64,000 nt of DNA from Lactarius indigo (GCA_025766275.1 JAFKAC010000160.1:39351-103350); one strand, 5' to 3'. Positions 46,156 through 58,664 are shown, numbered from the stretch's first letter. Translations and numbers: made by a program. The notes: generated by a model not told the origin, from the letters alone.

Positions 46156-46879
46156 CCCAAGCCAGCGTGGCGAGGCGCCGATTTCCCTTGCAGTATGGCC
46201 ATCCTGGAAGACGTGCAACGGGGATACCGGTGATTACAGAAGACTCTCTAGATGAAGGGTTCCCTCATACGATAGGGCTTGGCCTTGAGACACTGTTGTA
46301 GCTAAGCGACTATGGGAATGAGAATGGGCCACAACAGGCCGATCGAGCAGATGGAAACGGAATAACAGCCGCGTGCTTCACGACAAAAGCGGCGAGAAGC
46401 CCCCTCCACCATGTGCAGAGAAGACGAGTGGGGTGTCGGAAGGAGCCTTCATGCGGCAAGCCGCCCGGTCATGGAAAGTTCTCGGCAAAAGTTCTCGGCA
46501 ACAAGTCCTCGACAACGTGGTGCTTCGTTCCGAACATACATCACCTTCGTCCCGGATTCGGTGCGAAGAGTGTGCGGTTCCGAGCCGTTCTTCAAGAAGT
46601 ATAAGTGAGATCACGGTAGCTGATGTCAAGTGGCGCGGTGACGGTAGCAGTTGGTAGAACGCACCAAAGACGGACATCAACTGATGGAACACCTCTGATA
46701 TGAGGTGAGTGGGTAGGCAACGAGTATCACTGTAAGTGCCAATCGGGATAACAAATCGCAAACACCACAAATACGGACGAGGGTTCAAATTAATAAAAGG
46801 CTCCATGGCTTCTTGCCATCATTAGTCCGGGTCACCACAATAGTCTCAGAGGGCTCAGTGCTCAACATTCCGCAAATGC

Positions 46880-47264
46880 TATATCTCAGCATCAAAATTG
46901 CACGAGGGACTGCCCAAGTGAAGAACACGCTTCGGTGACCACAGGACAGGTTCCCAGGACCAGGCTTGTTTCAAGAAAAAGGGTTCCAATCCAACATAAC
47001 AGGTGGTCCTTTGCCGTCTAAACATGGTCTGCCCTGCGATGAGACCTCTCCATACTCCGATTCTCATTAACCAATCAATCGATGGCGCATCCTTTCCAAT
47101 CGACATCTCTGTCATTAACTGTGAAAGGGAATTGAGTAAGTCAAGGGAAAAAAAAAAGAGACGCGGAGACGTACCTCCGCCTGGATCGCGCTTGTCCTGG
47201 TCTATGGTGGGATTGGTGGCGGCGAGGAAGGCGAGTGAAAGAAAGAAGGGCCGATGGAGCGCAT
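46880..47264 (-). pseudogene. Second copy of the small secreted protein, frameshifted
   Basis: It starts MRSIG like its neighbour, but about 7 bp are missing in the signal-peptide codons, so the frame leaves the family reading. The family residues LAFLAATNPTIDQDKRDPGG are present in the next frame, joined to an upstream open frame lacking a signal peptide. It has a GTACGT donor after DPGGG. Probably inactive, unless the upstream start is used. Confidence 0.4.
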
Positions 47265-47299
47265 GGAAATAGAGTTTTGGTATATCTTGCGTCAATATT

Positions 47300-47860
47300 G
47301 GGGTGTTTGGTCGTTTGAGAGGAACTACGATAAGAGGACGGACTGGCAGCCTAAGTACCCAAGCCACCTGAACTAGCCAGCAGTGGCGCGCGATGCCCCC
47401 ATGCACAGCCCTGGACCTGCGAAAGTATGCAACAGGGGTAACGCCAGGAGAAAGCGAAGCATCCCAAAGTTACAGTACCGGCGGAACCAAACCTTAGAGT
47501 GAATAGAGGAGTTTCAAGTTATCCTCGGAGTCCAGGTGTGCCACCACCGTGACCTCAAGTTTTACCAGATGATTAGATATACGTTGTCCCCGAGAAACAG
47601 TAACGCGCCACATCAGCGTACGAACCCCGCACAACTCAGCCAGGGTGCACAGTTCTAGCATTCATTCAGACTGTACCTCTGATGGTTAAACGTTAAAAGT
47701 TAACTTGAAGCCCGCTGTCGAGAGCACGATGTTCAAGTTCGAGTTGCGGGTCCGGCCCGCAATGGATTACTATTTTTGGTTAAATTACTACAATGCCAAA
47801 TAAGGATACAACATGTGTGACGTAATCAAGCCCGATCCCCTACTAAACCCAGGCTCCCAA
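47300..47860. other. Intergenic, nothing recognised
   Basis: AT-richer stretch (47.66-47.83 kb). No gene, repeat or RNA seen. Confidence 0.4.
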
Positions 47861-47865
47861 ATAAT

Positions 47866-49377
47866 CTAATACTGCACGCCTTTATTATTAAAGGCTGGAC
47901 TGGGTAGTGCGGTGATGTCCGAATCGGCGTATCTATCGTCATCTCGTGTGTATAATGTTGACACTGTTCTCCTCTCTACTGCCGTGAATTGTGGACGCGA
48001 AAAGCGCGTCCTCGCCCCGTTTCCCGCAATTAGGGAGGAGAGTGATTTCCGCAAAGTAACGAAAATGATGACCCCCGTTGAATAGAGACCCTGTTGGCAG
48101 AATCAGCAAAGGGAGAGAAAGGCAGGGACATATGGAGGACTGACGGCGAAGTAAACAAGAATAGCGTCCATAACATCAAAGCCGGGATCTGGTAACACCC
48201 GGAAGGTGGAAACCAAGTAGAGCACCTGAGCACGCACCAAACGTATCACCATCGCCATCAGATAGATCTTCACAAATAAGGAAAGGGAATACCCAGATGC
48301 CGAAATAGGCCAAGCCAGACTCAATAAATATGATAAACGTCTTCTCGACCCTAATCGCGACGCTGCTCATGCCAAGGTGTTTCAGCACTGCATCCCGGTG
48401 TTGCCTGGGCCTTTCTCTCAGAAAATGGAAGTAACGCGAAACAATGGAGACCTACCACGCCTTGATTCCAATTAGCGCCGTCGAGAGAATGTTTGTCGCC
48501 AACAAGGGTCCAATCAAAATCAGTGCGCATTCGCCGGACTTCTTTCCGCTCTCCGGTGGTGGAGGTTGTTGGTTAGGGGAAATGAAAAGAGGGTGGAGGG
48601 TTCTACCGAGGTTGACTCCCGCCGCGGCTGAGAACGAGCTGAGTGATCCCAGCGTATTATGTGACAAGGTAACGCTCACATGTGGCACCGACTAAGAAAA
48701 CCAAGAGGACCGTGAGGACTCTTCGGTCGTAGTTCCACAACACCGCGGCTCTCCACGCGCAGACGACCTCACTGAGTACGTACTATTTGGGGGGAGGGGG
48801 TCAGTAAAAGGGCGGATATCGTAAGAGGAACCTACGATAATACGAGCGATGGTCGCGACGACGGCCGTGACGACACCGGTGCGGCGGGCCGACCATAGCG
48901 AAGTATTGGACGAGTCGAACAATTGCGCGAATTTTTGATAGCGAAGAGATGTCTGTAGCACAAGGGCGATAAGGCCTAGTGCGAACATCGTGCTCGTAGC
49001 GGTGAGCATGGCGAGACGTGGTGTGGAGCGCAGCAGCCGACCGCGACCGTTACGCCTTTGCCAAGGCAACGTCCACAGTACAAAAAAAAGGAAGAGAGAA
49101 CACCGGTCGTCAGTATGCACCGGACACGGGTACATCCTTTCGGAAATGGTACGGAAGATTGCTCACAGAAGGATATAGAGGGATGTACCGTACAGGACGA
49201 CATATGCGCCTGCTCAAAGGAGGTATGAGAAGTGAAACGGCGGAGATCGGGATGACCTCTGGTTGAATAGACGAAGGTCAACTCACCAAAGACGATCCCC
49301 ACAAAGAGTTCGCTAAATACTGTTTCCTTGTATGTCTTGTAGAGTTCCAATAATAGATCCGCAACCGGGTCCGACAT
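47866..49377 (-). CDS. Divergent family C member (C8), seven-transmembrane
   Basis: ATG 49377 gives MSDPVADLLLELYKTYKETV then FSELFVGIVFG. The exons follow the family plan but with many substitutions: VLYGTSLYILL with a GTGAGC donor; TATSTMFALGLIALVLQTSL; VVTAVVATIARIIV; LSEVVCAWRAAVLWNYDRR; AAGVNLG (acceptor TTCTCAG); CALILIGPLLATNILSTALI; VEKTFIIFIESGLAYFG; LVSTFRVLPDPGFDVMDA; GLYSTGVIIFVTLRKSLSSL, ending AFNNKGVQY. I find no lesion. The sequence distance from the array copies suggests it is an older member, possibly the founder or an independent duplicate. Ligand and function unknown. Confidence 0.6.
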
Positions 49378-49449
49378 ATCAAAGGCGCGTTACTTGCAAG
49401 TTTGCAGAGTGCACCTCGATCGGGAGTGATGGAGCAGGACGACCTAAGA

Positions 49450-49466
49450 TAGAGAGAGAGAGAGAA
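49450..49466. repeat. AG microsatellite
   Basis: Eight AG units (agagagag...), just upstream of C8. It lies in its promoter region. Confidence 0.8.
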
Positions 49467-49479
49467 AATGGAGTGTGCA

Positions 49480-50840
49480 GCCTATGGCCGCGGGTTCATC
49501 GAGTATATACGTGGTGGTAGACCCTGGACCTGGGCGGCCGATGAATTTATCCATCATCCCGTGGCGTCACCTTCCCCACGGGCCCTCGGCATAGAAAGAT
49601 ATTACACAATTCCCCTCAGTTTTGTTCCCTAACCACACTGCAGCGTATTATCGTAGTCCAACGTGTTTTCACGAAGAGGAAACAAGTTTTTCTGAACCAA
49701 ACCTTGTTGAACCACAGCTATTCGGGCCTGGGATTTCTCACGTCCCAAAAGACAACAAAGGTTCGGCTCATGAAAAAGGCATAAGTCAGTTACGATGCGT
49801 AATGCTTCGTGCTTCTAGTCTAGTAATGAATGCCGAAAGGCGGGCGAACAATCCGGTGTTACGGATAAGAGGACCAATTGTCACCAGGGAGTAGGATTAC
49901 CGTACGCTATTGGTGCGTTTGGTGAAAGAGGTGCTAGCGCACTTTCTTGCGATCAGCTTGATCAAAAACCAACAAATTGCGCGTTTCTCCTTCCCACCAC
50001 AAATTCTTGATGCGGCTTGCCCTCCATGATACGCGGACAAACACCACATAGAGTCGAAGTGTGCATTTCCGCGTCATGGAAGCTCTAACACGGGCCCGGA
50101 ATTCCACTTCTCTTCTTCAGACACCGATGGCCCGGGATCGGATACAACTATCATAAGTTACAGCATCCGCATTGGAGAAGGAGTAAAGTGTGCCCGTAAA
50201 CACGTGACGAGAGTGTGTCAATTTGGCGGACTTTGAAATATTATTCCCATAGCTTAGGAATCTTACATAACCGCGGACGTGACTCCGGACCCAAGTCGAC
50301 AAGACCGAGCAAGTACCGAGCCTCAAGCGATGTTTGAGCCCCAGGGTACAGTGCACGAGACACTGCGACGACTCGTTCACTGTACGGGACTCTCTGGCGG
50401 GAGGGACGAGTTTCTTGCACGCAAGAATGATGCGGTTGTGAACGCAAAGTGTCTGGCAGGAGTTTTTGATGTACAGTAGGTCCGATGGGTCAAGCGGTGA
50501 GCAAAATGACAAGTTTTTCGGTGCTACAAAGTCACTGTAGCCTGAGACCCTAACCTCATCCGTCTGCGGCCACCGTCGGCTTAGGTTGATCATCTTCGCT
50601 CCCTCACAAGCTTCACTGCGAGCCAATATTGTAGTGACTACATTTCCGTTGGGTCTTAACGACACACCTTGCACTCACACATTCATAATAAATTCGGTTC
50701 AGCCCATTAACCTCGTCCGCGGCGATTGGCGGTTTGGGTCGAGTCCTCACGGGCACTGGCCTCATCGCGGCCAATGACCAGCTCATAGGTGGTTTCACTG
50801 AGTCTCTTGCATCACACCCAGTTCCTTATCTCTAACCATA
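49480..50840. other. Intergenic, nothing recognised except a duplicated promoter
   Basis: No gene is supported. The last 150 bp (about 50,690-50,840) match the sequence before the second glycosyltransferase copy (about 59,100-59,260), including cgtccgcggcgatt and ggccaatga. Confidence 0.5.
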
Positions 50841-50843
50841 ACT

Positions 50844-53106
50844 ATGCCTCCCGATATTTTACCTCTTCTCCCCTCCGAGCCACATGCTACCCTTAGACCT
50901 CGCCGCTGGCGGTTATTCCTTCGTTCCAATGGCACACCGAAAATCGGGTTCTTCTCCACCGCGTTCTTCCTCACTGGCCTAATTGTCTACGTAGCTTCCT
51001 TCCCCCTTATGACCCTTCATGGCGCATCTCCGACTGGCGTCTCCCTTCACGTTTCGATCCAGATTCTTTAGAACCCGTAGACCCCACCGGGCCCCTCGTT
51101 GATCCAAATCCCCCACTTTACTACCTGAGCCAACCCCATCTTCCCCTTCACCATTGCCAGCATCCGATGTCCTGACTCTCGAACAGATCAGAGACATCGT
51201 GGTTCCCACTCGAGGTTTCTTTTCTCGAGACTATAGCCTGCATCTAGGTTGGAACAACGTCGGTGTGTCTCTTGACATCAGATATCAGCTACAAATGATA
51301 TTTTGACAGGTACGCTATATCTTCGAGGCTGCCCTCCTTCAGGCAGAACTGCTGAATCGCACCTTGGTATTACCTTCGTTTCTTTATGCACGCGCATGTG
51401 AGTATACCACGTATGTAACGCTTTCCCAGCCTTGCGTTAATGCTCTGATTCGTTTGTTTCCCTGCCGTCTGTAGCACCGTCTGCGCGGACTATGCAACCA
51501 CGGTTAATAAGGGTGACGCTCTAGGATCGGGTGGGTGGGACGGATTGCCGGTTGAGCAGCAAATGGGATTCTGCATCCCTATTTCGGTTATAGTGAATAT
51601 GACTTCGTAGTCGGCAACCGGTCATAACTGCCTCGGAATACCTACGCCTGCACGGTCAAGATCCTGAAAACGAGTCGAGCAGTGGGCATTGGCCCCGCCA
51701 GTCATATCATACCTACCCCAACACCTTCGAGATGAACAAGACAAAGACGCCATCACTATTTGTCATTGAGAATCACTGGTATGACCCCATAAACACGACC
51801 CGCGTCGACCACATCCCTGAGGTGATGAAGAGAGGGAAACTGGAACGCCACTCCAGACCATACAATTACGGCGGTAGCGCCGAATACTGCCCCCCATTGG
51901 AAACCACAGAACTCTCTGTCTTCCTGCGTTGGCGCGGTTCCGTGATGGACTGGAGCACTGCCATGAACGTTTTGGAGGAAAAGTCCTATCTGGTCGGGGA
52001 TGTGGATCTTAATGACGACCAAGTCGTTGAGAAGTTACTACACACACATGGCTGGGAGGTTCTGCATACCTTCGATCATGCACAAGTCCCATCGTTTCTC
52101 TTTGTTCGTGGTTATAAAGTTGATCTCCTTGTCCCCCTTCAAGTTCTGGAATGGACATGGCTAAGACCATCGTTCGTCATTTCAAATTAGTTGTTCAGCG
52201 CTCGTCAATACGAGCTTCAAAGATGACTATCATGATGTGGACACTGACGTCGTAGTGCTTGCTGGAGAGACCCATCTGTACACCAAGCCGGTGAGTAGTT
52301 ACCTTGTTCTGTGTGGTGCCAAACGATTTTCCAGGGGGCCATGTTTTTCACGGAGGAGCTGGGACGCAAGAGATATGCAAGCATAGTGGTGCACTCACTC
52401 ATCCCGCCAAAGAAATTATTTGACCTTGCCGAGGTTCTGTCCTCTCGTATGCGTCAACTCACTGGAGGCCGTATGTGGATGGGAGCACACATGCGGCGCG
52501 GAGATTGTAAGTACCCTTACACGTGGGCAAAGCAACCCTAATGCTGTCGATTTTGATACCCAGTCGTAGAATTTGGGTGGGTGATGGAAATGGAACCTGA
52601 GGATCACATTCGGCGCGTCAAGGAACGCCTACAGGCAGGTCGCACAGTCCTCGTTGACCTTCACTACGGCCGCAACTGGACGACGTACGATCTGGACGGT
52701 GCCAAGCTCAATCCGGAGCAGGCCCTCGCGGGCCGATGATCCCTTTTTTGTTACAACGGACGAACACGACCCAGACGCCCGGCGCACGATCGCCGGTCCT
52801 GGCGCGGTCTTCAGTTCCGACCTGCTCACGATGGAGGACCGTCGTGCGTTTGGCTGGCCGTTGATGATCTTGGACATTATGGCCATCGTCGAGCAGCAGC
52901 TGCTCGTTCACAGCGGTTTCTTCTACGGGCACTGCTTGAGCTCGTTCGCGGGTGCGATCTTGAATACGCGCGCGGCGCGGACCCACGGACCACGCTTCTG
53001 GATTGATCGTCGAGTTGTCCTCATACGTGATTGCCTCCGTATATTGGGCACAGAGCTAACTGATCTACGAGCTAATCTTAGAGATATCACCCTCAAGCTC
53101 CCGTAG
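50844..53106 (+). pseudogene. Glycosyltransferase-like gene D1 (O-FucT-like), decayed
   Basis: It starts MPPDILPLLPSEPHATLRPR, then a membrane anchor (IGFFSTAFFLTGLIVYVASF). Compared with D2 it shifts frame right after the anchor, loses about 5 bp near 51,600 (giving a TAG), and shifts again after LDGAKLNPEQALAG (52,700). Preserved parts: YIFEAALLQAELLNRTLVLP, SLFVIENHWYDP, LSSRMRQLTGGRMWMGAHMR with RGD, and DPFFVTTDEHDPDARRTI. The HMRRGD motif is intact here, although the rest is broken. The family looks like fungal type II Golgi proteins related to protein O-fucosyltransferases (inference from the H-x-R-x-GD motif). Confidence 0.65.
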
Positions 53107-53420
53107 CTATCAGGTCGTCTGGTGGGTTGCCAAGTAGAGTCCTGGTGCTACGATGAAGATGTCGTTACATCGTTGGCTACTTAAATAGAGGAATGAAGGC
53201 CATTTATGATACCAAGAAACGAAGTACTCTTATTACAGGTGAAGGACACGCGCCATCCCCCGGCTATGTGGGACATAACTTCGCAGCCCGACTACACTAA
53301 GGGCAGTGCACGGCTCCGGGTTTTAGCCTTCGGAGAAGTACAATATCAAGGTCAATAGTGCGTTACGTCAAGTGAATAACGGACCTGAACCCGTGGGGTG
53401 GATCCATCTTCTGCAACGGA

Positions 53421-56400
53421 CTACGTGCCATAAGCACCATACTCCAGCAATAACTCCGCGATTCTGCTATGTCCGTATACTAGTGCTTCTTGTCTCGGAG
53501 ACCGCCCGTAACTGTTCTGGACGTTCGCATTTGCACCACGTTGTAGTAAGAGCTTAGCAATTTCGAGATATCCTTCAGCCGATGCAAGATCCAATGCGGT
53601 CCTCTGGTTCCTCTGGCACGCGTTCAAGTCGGCGTTGTGATCAAGTAATAACCGCACGATCTCGAGATGTCCGTTTCCTGATGCGTAATGCAGTGGGGTA
53701 CGGCCGGCCATGCATCGGGAGTTCACGTCCGCGCCACGTTCAATCAGCAATTCTGCCACCCCAAGTTCCCCATTGTCCGCCACCACGGCCAATGCGGTCC
53801 GGCGACGGCTATCCCTTTCGTCGACGTCTGAACCGTGGTCGAGTAACGAACGTACAACGTCAATCTGCCCATTTTTTGATGCGGTGTACACCGAAGGTTG
53901 CTCATCGGAGGATTCCGCGTCTTCTCCACGTGGTCGTGACAGCTGCGCGTTGGCTGATGACGTAGTTGGATTCAGTGCTCCGTCCAGAGTTGTCGCGGGT
54001 CGAGATAGGAAGCTCGCAACCTCAAGATTCTCATTGTCGGAGGCCAGGTCTAAAGGCGTTTTATTATTGTCGTCATGCATGTTACGATCTGCGCCAGATT
54101 CGAGTAGGAGCTTCACAATGTCAAGGTGGCCTTTGAGCGCTGCCAAATGCAGAGGAGTCTCGTTCTTGTCGTCGCGAGAGTCGACATGCGCGCCACGTTG
54201 GATGAGCAGTTCTGCCATCTTGACGTGCCCCTCTTGCGACGCCGAGTGCAGGGGAGTCAGACCACCATTATAACGAGGGTCGATATCCGCGCCGTGTTGA
54301 ATGAGCAGTTTTGCCATCTTGACATGCCCCAAAAACGACGCTAAGTGCAAGGGAGTCCAATTGTCGTTGTTACGAGAGTCCACGTCGGCGCCGTGTTGTT
54401 GAATGAGAAACTCTGCCAACTCGACATGCCCCAGACGCGACGCCGAATGCAATGGGGTCCAGCCATCCTTGTTACGAGAACCTACGCTTGCGCCACGTTG
54501 AATGAGTAGTTCCGCCGTCTTGACATGCCCCTTTTGCGATGCCGAATGCAAAGGACTCCAACCGTCTTTATCACGTGGGTCTACGTCTGCGCCGTGTAGA
54601 AAGAGCAGTTCTGCTATCTTGACGTGCCCTGAGAGCGATGCCGAGTGTAAAGGGGTCCAACCGTCCTTGTTACGAGAGCCCACATCTGCTCCGTGTTCAA
54701 TGAGCAGTTCTGTCATCTCGACATGCCCCAGATGCGCTGCCAAGTGTAAGGGTGTCAGACCGTTACTCGGATGAGAGAGTGAGTCGATGTGGTGAATGAG
54801 CAGTTTTGCCATCTTGACATGCCCCGAAAGCGACGCCAAATGCAAAGGAGTCCAACCGTCGTTGTTACAAGAGCCCACATCTGCGCCGTGTTGAATGAGC
54901 AATTCCGCTATCTCGACGTGCCCCCTTTGCGACGCCGAATGCAAGGGAGTCAAACCGCGGTTGTTACGAGAGCCCACGTCCGCTCCATGTTCAATGAGCA
55001 GTTCTGCCAACTTGACATAACCCTCTTGCGACGCCGAGTGCAAAGGGGTCCAACCGTCGTCCTTACGAGAGCTTACGTCTGCGCCGCTTTGAACGAGAAG
55101 TTCTGCCAATCCGATATGCCCCTCTTGCGACGCCAAGTGCAAAGGGGTCAAACCGTTGTTCTTACGGGAGTCCACACCTGCGCCGTGTCGAATGAGCAGT
55201 TCTACCATCTTGACGTGCCCTGAAAGCGATACCGAATGCAAAGGAGTCCAACCGTCGTTGTTGCGGGGGCCAACACTTGCGCTGTGTTGAATGAGCAGTT
55301 CTGCCAAAGTGACGTGCCCCGAATGGGATGCCGCATGCAAAGGAGTCTCCCTCTGGTCATGGGAGTCGACCTCCGCGCCACTGTCAATCAAGAATTGAAC
55401 GACATCCAGATGGCCATTCTGTGCCGCTCCGTATAGAGGAGAAAACCCGTCTTCGTCTTGGGAGTTCACATCCGCCCCCCGCTGCACTAGCAGACGCGAT
55501 ATCTCCATTTCTCCTGAAAGGGAAGCCAATACCAACGGCGTACGGCCAGAGGTGTTTCGTAGATTGACATCTGCGTTGTGCTCAAGTAACAGTCGTACAA
55601 TGTCGACGCGTCCTCCTTGCGATGCTTGGTGCAGCGGGGTCATGCCGCTCTTGTCCAGGACGTTCACATCTGCGCCTCGCTGAAGAAGTGATGAAGCGAC
55701 GTCGATATCTTTCTTCATGAATGCAGCCGACAACGGACTCTCGTAATACCCTCCCCTAGCATCCACATCCCTCGGGTAAGTGCGAACCAGGTGTTCTATG
55801 AGGCTGCGGAAACCACAAAGCACAGCGTAATACAATGGTGCTGCCTGCGGTCGTTCCGGGTGCATCGTGGGCATGTATCCTCTCCAAGGGTCGTCGATGT
55901 CAAATATCCAGACCCAAGTGGAGAAGTGTGGTTTGACTGGATTGAAAAGTCGTTCCATCGCAACTTGGATGACCGATGATACATTCTCAAACTGGCCGTG
56001 GTCGACCCAGTGTCGGGCAGCGTAACGCGACAGCGGAAAGCTCTTAATGCGGTCTCTGTCGATGTGCTCGTCAAGATGAAGTAAGACACTAAGGGAAGCT
56101 TGAGCGAGGATGGTATGTGCCGAGTGGGGAACGATGTGATAGCCGGAAAAATCCTCCTTCGCAGTGGCGAGGCGATCGGAGGTCAGAAACTCCTTCACTG
56201 AAAAGTGCGAAAATTGGACAACTTGGGAACCGTCCACATCAACGACGCTGACGAGATTAGAGCACACAGAAAGAACAGCCTCCTCTGCGTCGCCTCGTCG
56301 CCAGTCGGGATTAAACTTTGGAATTTTTCCTGCATCGAACTGAATCGCCAAAATCTCCGCAAGCTCGTGGACGTGAAGTGGTCTGATTGATACGGCGAGG

Positions 56401-58583
56401 CACTGGAAGAGGCGCTGTGCATACGGTCGAATCTCTTCATTTATTGCCTGCAATGCGCGTTTGTACGTGTCGTCTAACGATTTCGGCATATTATTCAAAG
56501 CATTGCGGAGACCTGCAGGGAAGGTCCAACGCAGGGTCTCCAGCTGACAAAAAACCCATCTGAACCTGCAGTGACACTGATTAAGCGATTCGAAAAGGCA
56601 CTACGGCAATCACTTACATCCCATCCACTTTATCTGAGAGTGTATCAATCACCAGCTGCCTATCTTCTTCTCTCCATCCTCGCATCTTCCGGTCAGAACG
56701 CACGACTGCGTTGATGTACGAGGCGATGTCTGCCTTTTGTCCGGCTTCGTCGTGAAGGGACACGCGGAACAGTGCCAGGGGTTCAAGAACGTTTCGGATG
56801 TCGACTTCTGCGCGACTGGAGACGCATATTCGTACATTTGGAAGATTTGACTTGAAAAGTTCCTCCAGAAAATCGAGCACCTGCTCACGCGGGGTCGGCA
56901 TCCCGGAAAGATTGGGGCATTCATCGAGAGCGTCAATAATGATGTACATCGCTGGCTGCCCGGGCACTTTGAGCATTTCAACTAGACATTGCGAGAGTGC
57001 GTCTTCTGAAGGCTCTCGTGTGCCTCCGGCATGATTTGAATATAAATGGGACAAAATTTGATAGCAAGGATCAGACTCGGCGCTGAGCTGAAAGGCCAGA
57101 GAGGATAGGAGCCCGCGCAGTTGTTGTTTCTCTGTATCCGCAAAATCGAAATAATAATATGCCATTGATGCTAACCCCGCTTTGCGCCTGTTGTCGATCT
57201 CTCGTACGATCGAGGAACTAGTACGGAGAATGAGTGACTATAACCAAAAGCGGTGAGAAACGACCTACAGCAAGATGGTCTTTCCCGAACCCGCTACATG
57301 ATGCGAAAGGATTAGGGGTCGTCGCAAGGCTTGTGTTGAGAACGCACGTATTCCATAGATCCACAAAAGGGAGCCCTTCGCATTCCACTCATCGAAGATG
57401 CTCCCTCGGAAGAACCATGTGGCCGTTCCATCTCGATGTATTTTGCATCCAGTGTTGTAATTTTTTGACGGATCTGGAGGGCAGAGCCAATTTTGAGAGT
57501 CTTTTTGTAATTGGTCGCCTGCAACTCGTGTTAGCGCCATCAGTGGATAATGGGAGCATCGACCGGTTACGGACGTCTCATCTTGTTTATATCACTCGCC
57601 ATTAGTTGCATCGTATCTACAGCTGCGGTCAGCTCATGTGACACCGGATGCGGTTAAAGCATACCCAGAGCCTTCCTGATCCCGTCCGTTGATGCTTTAC
57701 CATCTATCAAGCACATCTCAATTGAGCGCCGGTAGCCGAGCGAGCGAGCTTTGCGCACCATTCATGACTACGTTCACATTATTGACGAGCCCGTAGACCA
57801 CTTCGAAGGTCTGTGCGACGGTCATCCGGCCCTCCTCCTGAGTGAGACGGTCAAGCCTCTGCAGCACAGCCTCGATCTCGCTCTCTCCTAGAAGCTTCTT
57901 CGCGAATTTCTCTATACCATCTTAAGCTGTGGAATATTGCAGAAGGCGATTCACTCACTGAATCTGCCTTGCTTAATTTGCTTGGTGGCGAGGGAAACAC
58001 GGAGAGTAACTCGACCATTATTTTGACGATTATATCGGTCATCGAAGGGGTCAATGGGACATCGGTATAGATCCGAAGACGTTTGAGGAAATTCCCGATG
58101 CATTCAAACAAGTCAACAAGTGCATCGTAGCTTGAGCTGACACCATCAGCCGCCTGGGTGATGCAAATCAGGAAACACGTAAGGTAAAGAATGTCGAGGC
58201 ATATGTACCGTAATGAGAACGTCCACACCGACAAAGATCGCTTTTGCTGGTTGGAACGGGACCTAATAGCCAAACGATAAAAAGGTCAAGAGGCAAAAAC
58301 TAAGGACATTCGGCTCACTAAACCCGCGGCTTCGCCAAGAATTCCAGAGAGCGCATGGACGACCTGCACTACTGGGTTAAGCCAGTTGATTAACTTGCGA
58401 TTTCCATCGCGATAGACTTTGAATGCGTTCGCCTTGTGTTCAAGTAGCTTGAGGACATCATCGGGGGAATCATGGCCTCGGAGCTCGTCAGCCGAGAGGG
58501 TGTTGGTCGAGTTCCACGCCGATCTGCTCCCGGTAGTCAGCGAGAGCTTTATCGAGGATCACTTGAAATGATGCAACAGGCAT
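53421..58583 (-). CDS. NLR-type STAND receptor: Goodbye-like, NACHT, about 24 ankyrin repeats
   Basis: ATG 58583 gives MPVASFQVILDKALADYREQ, a Goodbye-like N-terminus typical of fungal NLRs (ANAFKVYRDGNRKLINWLNP, GILGEAAGL). A second helical part follows (KLLGESEIEAVLQRLDRLTQ). The NACHT begins at QNWLCPPDPSKNYNTG; splicing gives the Walker A GIPGSGKTILL, then MYIIIDALDECPN (Walker B) and NVRICVSSRAEVDI. A winged-helix-like region (FRWVFCQLETLR, FSHFSVKEFLTSD) precedes about 24 ankyrin repeats (55.9-53.4 kb), many near-identical in the form TPLHSASQEGHVKMAELLIQ. In fungi such proteins act in non-self recognition and cell death; the trigger here is unknown. One extra base in the first exon (about 58,491) breaks the Goodbye frame. 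Everything downstream is open. Confidence 0.78.
53430..55760 (-). repeat. Ankyrin-repeat array, 99-bp units
   Basis: About 24 units of 33 residues. Units 6-17 (roughly 55.4-54.2 kb) share the consensus TPLHxASxxGHVKxAELLIQ and HGADVxSRNxDGW, and are far more alike than the flanking units. One unit has an extra glutamine (LIQQHG), and unit 11 is one residue short. The likeness points to recent unit gain, loss or gene conversion. Confidence 0.8.
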
Positions 58584-58656
58584 TTGGTATAATGCCCCAC
58601 AAAGAGATACGCGACGCTAAGTTGGGTGTTGTACGATGTCGTAAGGCTCACGGTAG

Positions 58657-58664
58657 CTTATAGG
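58657..58664 (-). promoter_or_regulatory. Possible TATA box of the NLR gene
   Basis: CCTATAAG on the - strand, about 75 bp before the inferred ATG. Confidence 0.3.

Larger units (their letters stand above)
45057..47290. repeat. Tandem duplication carrying small secreted genes
   Basis: The segment from about 45,057 to 46,060 recurs in order from about 46,690 to 47,290, an offset of roughly 1.62 kb. Matching landmarks: cgaaggcttcttg / catggcttcttgc; aagaacacgcttcggtgac at about 45,295 and 46,921; ggttccaatc at about 45,361 and 46,982; and the start of a secreted protein at 46,042 and 47,264. The second copy is shortened internally. Confidence 0.65.

Noticed and set aside
41771..47290. A ribosomal-peptide gene cluster pairing the secreted peptides with the UstYa-like genes
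   Set aside because: The UstYa-like copies nearby are all damaged, the peptide cores are not clearly repeated between processing sites, and no other pathway gene is seen. Kept only as a speculative finding.
53710..55223. Repetitive + strand frames and regular 99-bp spacing that could suggest a satellite or CRISPR-like array
   Set aside because: They are antisense shadows of the ankyrin repeats; the period equals 33 codons and the - strand is open throughout.
57720..57790. Possible tRNA (ggtagccgagcgag)
   Set aside because: No cloverleaf could be drawn and the bases lie within the coding exon of the NLR (ALN...NNVNVVMNGAQ region on the - strand).
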